From the NCBI GenBank assembly GCA_014773175.1, contig VXCM01000046.1, positions 351,828 through 415,827 on the forward strand: a DNA stretch of 64,000 nt, read 5' to 3'. Every line of letters starts with the position of its first letter. The stretch's first letter is position 1. Source of the stretch: Lucifuga dentata. Its lineage: Eukaryota > Chordata > Actinopteri > Ophidiiformes > Bythitidae. Shown here piece after piece: positions 59,544 to 64,000 of this stretch. The translations under genes were made by a program, and so were the position numbers. Below the pieces are notes generated by a model. That model searched no databases. It had not been told where the DNA came from and saw only the letters and a list, made by a program, of their open reading frames with translations.

Positions 59544-62202
59544 TCAGAGCAGCTTCTTTTGCCAGTCAGAGTCTGATTTGGTTAATTGGTGCTGACATCG
59601 TATAAGACAGTAAAAATATCCTACTTTTGGAATTCTGCTAAGGTAAAACTAAATAGGTACACCAGCAAAAAAAAAAAACAAAAGGAACATTTTGGAATTA
59701 AAATATTTCAATATTTTGAGGTCAGTGAAAGATTAAATGCTCATGTACATGAGAATAAGTTCCTAAACCTTTGAGTTAAACAGGATACAATTCAAGGTTT
59801 TTAATCTAACAGTGATATTTTATGAGCATAAACTTAAGATTTGGAGCACAGAAAAACTGCTAAATAGCACAAAATGGAAACTAAAGTAGTCAAAATTGTA
59901 CTTTAGTAAATTTAAGTTGTTACTTTCCACATACAGGACTGACAGGGTGAAATGAAAGAGGGCCTCACATTCACTTTTATGGTATGAACAGACTAAACAG
60001 TTTGTCTACAGTCAAAGCCACTAAGAGGAATTGTGGCTCAGTTGGTGACAAAGCAGTTTACAGTCCACCTGTGCAGCACTTCAGTGTGTAACAGTGTCAC
60101 AAACACGAGCTAGTGACACACAAGGTGACACAGTAATGTATCTGTCCCTGATTTCGGAACAGCAGCCGTGATATTTGCACATGGGTGTCTTCCTCAAAGA
60201 GGGAGACGTGCAAGACAGAGTTCACCAAGTTCTCCTCCTGAACTGCCAAGGAAACCAGCAAAACAGTGACAAACCACCGAAACCTTCCAGCACTTTGCTC
60301 AAATAAAACTGTACGACTATGGTAGCTCCAATGCTGGTTAGGGACTGTGTTTGTCTACAGAAGCATTTTAAAAGTAGATAGTATCAGACACGTATTGAAA
60401 TAAAACATCACTTTAGGAATGTGCCAATAAATCTAACATCAGATGTCAGGTTCCAACGTTCCCTTCAAGCTCAAAACCAACCCAGTTTTGTGAAAAGCAA
60501 AGTTATGCTGGGCTACTGGGCTCGTCATGGTCAGAGAGAGAGAACTGGACTTACCGCTCTATAAATCACTGGCCAAAAACACAATATGTAGGTCAGATTC
60601 CCTCTAAATCCAGAGTGATAAGTAAAGCAGCACAGTGCAAAAATCCAAGGAAAACATTTCCTCTGGCAGGTCACGTGAAATTCCCATCAGCAGTCAGAGT
60701 GTGTCTAAAAATGATTTCTATCTGTTGTGAGGATTGAGAGACGGCAGGATGGCTGAATGAGAGGGGGGCAGCCTGGTGGTGCCATCTTGATCAGGATTAT
60801 GAGGAGGCAGGATTTATTCTAGTTGAGAGGATAATAAACAAATGAACAAAAAAGTGAGAATCAGGACCTGAAGAAGCATCGGATCATCTGATTTACCTCC
60901 TGATTTACATCCTGCTGGACTGCAGTGACCTGTTCTTGATAACTGATCAATGATCAATGTGTGGTTTTGAGTGGAGCTTCTAACGCAGCTCAGAAAACAC
61001 AGTGCCACATGAGTTTAGCCTTTATTTTACTATTTAGTCAAATTAGCTTTATTTTAGACCTAAAAAGCTGCACTGCAAAAATTCCCTGTAAAAGACTGAC
61101 TGCCAAATTTCTTAGGGAAAACTTGAAAATGGTGAATCTATCTTAAATCAGTCGATCATTCTTTTCTTTATTTCTTATTTGTGGTTTAAAAAAAAAATTC
61201 AGAATTTTTATCCCCCTAATTCTTAGAGACTTTCTAGATTTTTTTTTCAAGACACTTTTAAAGATTTATTTTTAATCTCAGGTTCTGGCACGGTGCCTGG
61301 AGAGTGAAGCAATTCTTAGTGGAGAAAACTCCAGCAACACTTGCCGTATTCTGAACAACTTTATTGATTTTTTATTGATTCTTTCCGCTCAAAGTCTTCA
61401 TCAGAATTGTCTAAAATTTCTTCCCTTGTTGATTTTTAAATATATCTTTCTTAGAGGTGAGAATTTTCAAGAAACTGTTGGAAAATTTGAAGACCTGGCA
61501 GAAATGTTAAGATTTTCACAAGCCAAAATTTGATCATCTTTTCTTTTTAACAGGTAAATGTAAGCCAAAATCAATGAAAAGGAAGCCATCACACGACACC
61601 ATGGGCTTTGTCTGAACTTTGCATTTCAGCACCAACGACACTGGGTGAGTTGAGGAAACTCAATGAAGGTGAGCAGCCATGATAATGAAATGTACGACCT
61701 CCTTTAAAAAATCTGTTAATACGTTCACAGACTTGCTCCTAATTATAGAAACTTGTTCTAATTTCAGGCGATGGCGGCCTGCTGCCCCCAAGATGAGAAC
61801 ATGACCTACAACACAATTCTGCATGCAAACAAACACAGACTCCTGCTTGTCAGAGAGACTAGAAAGAGCCACAAAAACAAAGACAGAGGAAGGTGAGGAG
61901 GAGGAGTTCATATATTATTACATCTGATAAATACAGGTGCCATTTCAAAACTAGGTCACAGTTAGCTTGACATCTTGCTTTTTGCTGAATTGCAGCATCA
62001 TAATTGAAGACAGACTGCTAAAAAATGCTAATGGTAATAAATACAGGGAAAATACTGATCACTACTGACACATCAAAAAAAATGTGTGTTCTTTTGGCTG
62101 ACAGTACTTTTCCTCCAGTACATTTCAGTACCTCCATGACATTTACCTGATGGCTGTAGTTAACTAGTTACTTTGCGAATTCAGCTTTTACTCATATACT
62201 TT

Positions 62203-62270
62203 ATTTAACCAGGTAAGTCTCATTGAGATAAAAATCTCATTTTCAAGAGAGACTGGCCAAGATGACATCA
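62203..62270. repeat. TTTATTTAACCAGGTAAGTC repeat fragment
   Basis: A 68-bp fragment with TTTATTTAACCAGGTAAGTC, CATTGAGATAAAAATCTC and TTCAAGAGAGACTGGCC, a motif chain found dispersed in many fish genomes. Too short to assign to a class. Confidence 0.5.
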
Positions 62271-62359
62271 TAAAAACAAGTTCCAACAATAATTACAATA
62301 CAAATACAATGATATATGATTATACATTATAGCTAATATCTTCACTAATATCTTCATTT

Positions 62360-62530
62360 CTCTCCTTGTTTTGTTTCTTCCAACTTCATTCCTTACATCC
62401 TTTTGACCTTACTTGTTTTACTACCTTCCTTCACTACTTTCTTTCTTTCCTTTCTCAACTGATCTGAAAACACAAAATGGTTCAGCTACTTTGGAGTATT
62501 CAGCGTCTTGCTCAAGATGCTTCGGCAGGG
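62360..62530. repeat. CT-rich dispersed repeat, copy B
   Basis: A pyrimidine-rich tract with the tail CTGATCTGAAAACACAAAAT shared with copy A. It continues into CGTCTTGCTCAAGATGCTTC, which resembles the CTTGCTCAAG segment of fish tRNA-derived SINEs. Confidence 0.45.
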
Positions 62531-63569
62531 TGGAAACTTACCAATAACTGTTTGAAACATGATTCATTCACTATCACACAGTAACTCAGGGACATTTTAA
62601 CAGCGCTAAATACTGGAGTTTGAGTCTGAGAGATAAAAGATTATGGTGAGTTCAAACGTTCTACGCTAGGCTCAGAACTTATCAATCAACCCTCCTATGA
62701 GTTTCGAGATTCACCGTGGCCTCTTTTCTGTTTTTTGCCCACATGCAAGCTATTATTCATTGCTCTGTTTTAAGTCCATCCAAGGATTCAGCACAGCCAG
62801 AACACATTTCTGTTACAGCAAAGACAGAAACTAACCGCACAAAACGTATTTGTTGAGCTCTGAGACTCCAGATGTTCTCCTGAGAGACCGAGTCTGTGAA
62901 GATGTGAAGTTCTTTGTGACCTTTGACCTCTTGCCTCTGCTGGTTTGCACCTAGAATATGGGTTTAAGCTCTATTTTAGAAGCATATTATCAAGGCAGAG
63001 ACACTTTTTGAATCATATTCAGTCAACTTTTATTGAAATGACCTACCGTCAGTGAACGCACCATATTTAGTGTAGCTGAAATCAAAACTTTACGTGTTCT
63101 GTTGCTGCGGTTCTCTTATCAGTGACCTACCTACAGTTTCCTGCCCACACTGTGACCACGGCGTGAGAATTCCACACAGGCTCCACAAAACGCTGATAAC
63201 GCAGAGGAGAGCTCGGTTTTCCTCGCACACACCCAAACCTGACAGATTCCACTGCTTCAACAGCTTTTTGAAAGAAATCCGAACCATAAAGACGCAAAGT
63301 TTAATAAAGTGATTTTAAAAGTATAAAACCACATCTTATCTCTGATTGCTCTCCTACAGCAAAGACTGAATGATTTCAAATGAGTTTAAGTAATTATAAG
63401 CAAGTATGAGGAAATGAAATTGATTTAAAAAAAAAAAAAAAAAAAAAAATCTATATATATATATAATACAAGATGTGGTGTGATGAGGAAACATTTTTGA
63501 CCACATGTAGATGTCATGTCATCAGACTCTGAACTTCCAAAGTGACTCAATAGATGCATTTACGTCACA

Positions 63570-63995
63570 TTTTCATTCCAGGCAGCCACTGGTTTCAGTT
63601 CATTCCACTAAAAAAATTGACTTGTAGTGACTTGAAATGTGCTTGAGATAAGTAAGCGAACAAGATGTCTATTAATTAATTCTATACATTTTTTGTCTAA
63701 GTTACATAATTTAACTGATCCAACACAGAACTACAAGAAACAAAATGTGTTTCTCAGCCAGGTATTGTTGTCTCCAGAGAAGACGGCTTTTACTGAGACA
63801 TTAAAACAACCATGTCTTCTACAGTCATTTTAAGTGTTAGCAGGTGAAACACTGAATTTTAAGGTGAATTTATTAGGTGAACATTTGATTTTAAAAGATT
63901 TAGCAAAATAACAGAAAAACTGAAATACGGTTTCATGTTTTGGAAAATAGCTATCAGTAAGGTAACATGTATGTGGGTAGTATTTTTTTTTTATG
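63570..63995 (+). mobile_element. TTAA-flanked MITE, copy 10 (older subfamily, 5' truncated or decayed)
   Basis: Recognisable blocks are CAGCCACTGGTTTCAGTTCA, AGCAGGTGAAACACTGAATT, AAGATTTAGCAAAATAACAG and CTATCAGTAAGGTAACATGT, in the order of the forward copies. The left TIR is not clear and the right TIR runs into the window end. Confidence 0.6.
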
Positions 63996-64000
63996 GGTGG

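Larger units (their letters stand above)
58780..64000. other. region upstream of the yes1 start codon, no coding sequence seen
   Basis: Probably the first yes1 intron, and possibly its promoter. It contains a CA microsatellite (59511-59540), a tRNA-SINE-like scrap near 60030, a CT-rich repeat (62360-62490), a TTTATTTAACCAGG repeat fragment (62203-62270), an A-tract (63427-63450) and a truncated TTAA MITE at the window end. I see no exon of a neighbouring gene. Confidence 0.5.

Noticed and set aside
60025..60065. TGGCTCAGTTGGT resembling a tRNA A box
   Set aside because: There is no B box, acceptor stem or cloverleaf, only a scrap of a tRNA-derived SINE at most.

Overview
The window is vertebrate nuclear DNA, almost certainly from a teleost fish. 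It carries five multi-exon genes with GT-AG introns whose deduced proteins align colinearly with human orthologues. The intervening DNA is AT-rich and full of microsatellites and dispersed repeats of types common in bony fish. There is no bacterial, phage, plasmid or CRISPR-type content, and I found no complete transposase or viral gene.

Layout: (1) 1145-2556, + strand, the last two coding exons of hacd1 (very-long-chain 3-hydroxyacyl-CoA dehydratase 1), continuing from outside the window. (2) 5325-36128, - strand, a complete ten-coding-exon colec12 (scavenger receptor with coiled coil, collagen stalk and C-type lectin head), with a 22 kb intron 2 at 12256-34241. (3) 41484-43096, + strand, a complete seven-exon tyms (thymidylate synthase). 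(4) 43568-47734, - strand, a complete fifteen-exon enosf1 (enolase-superfamily L-fuconate dehydratase), tail to tail with tyms and only 471 bp from its stop codon. (5) 49903-58779, - strand, all eleven coding exons of yes1 (Src-family tyrosine kinase). The last 5.2 kb lies upstream of the yes1 start codon and shows no coding sequence.

The order and orientation colec12(-) tyms(+) enosf1(-) yes1(-) is that of human chromosome 18p11.32, without CETN1 and CLUL1 between colec12 and tyms. hacd1 next to colec12 is not the human arrangement, since human HACD1 is on chromosome 10. The genes are not an operon. The only likely functional coupling is the tyms/enosf1 convergent pair, known in mammals for antisense transcripts.

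The most striking non-genic signal is a family of about ten MITE-like elements (TTAA-flanked, terminal inverted repeats of about 85 bp, about 570-600 bp when full length) spread through introns and spacers. It falls into at least two age classes, includes one fold-back derivative, and has one copy nested inside a Tc1-like element. A second pervasive signal is technical: seven of the thirteen single-N positions are flanked by direct duplications, 64-67 bp in six cases and 230 bp in one. One breaks the yes1 reading frame and one repeats part of an enosf1 exon. They look like unmerged overlapping contig ends rather than biology.
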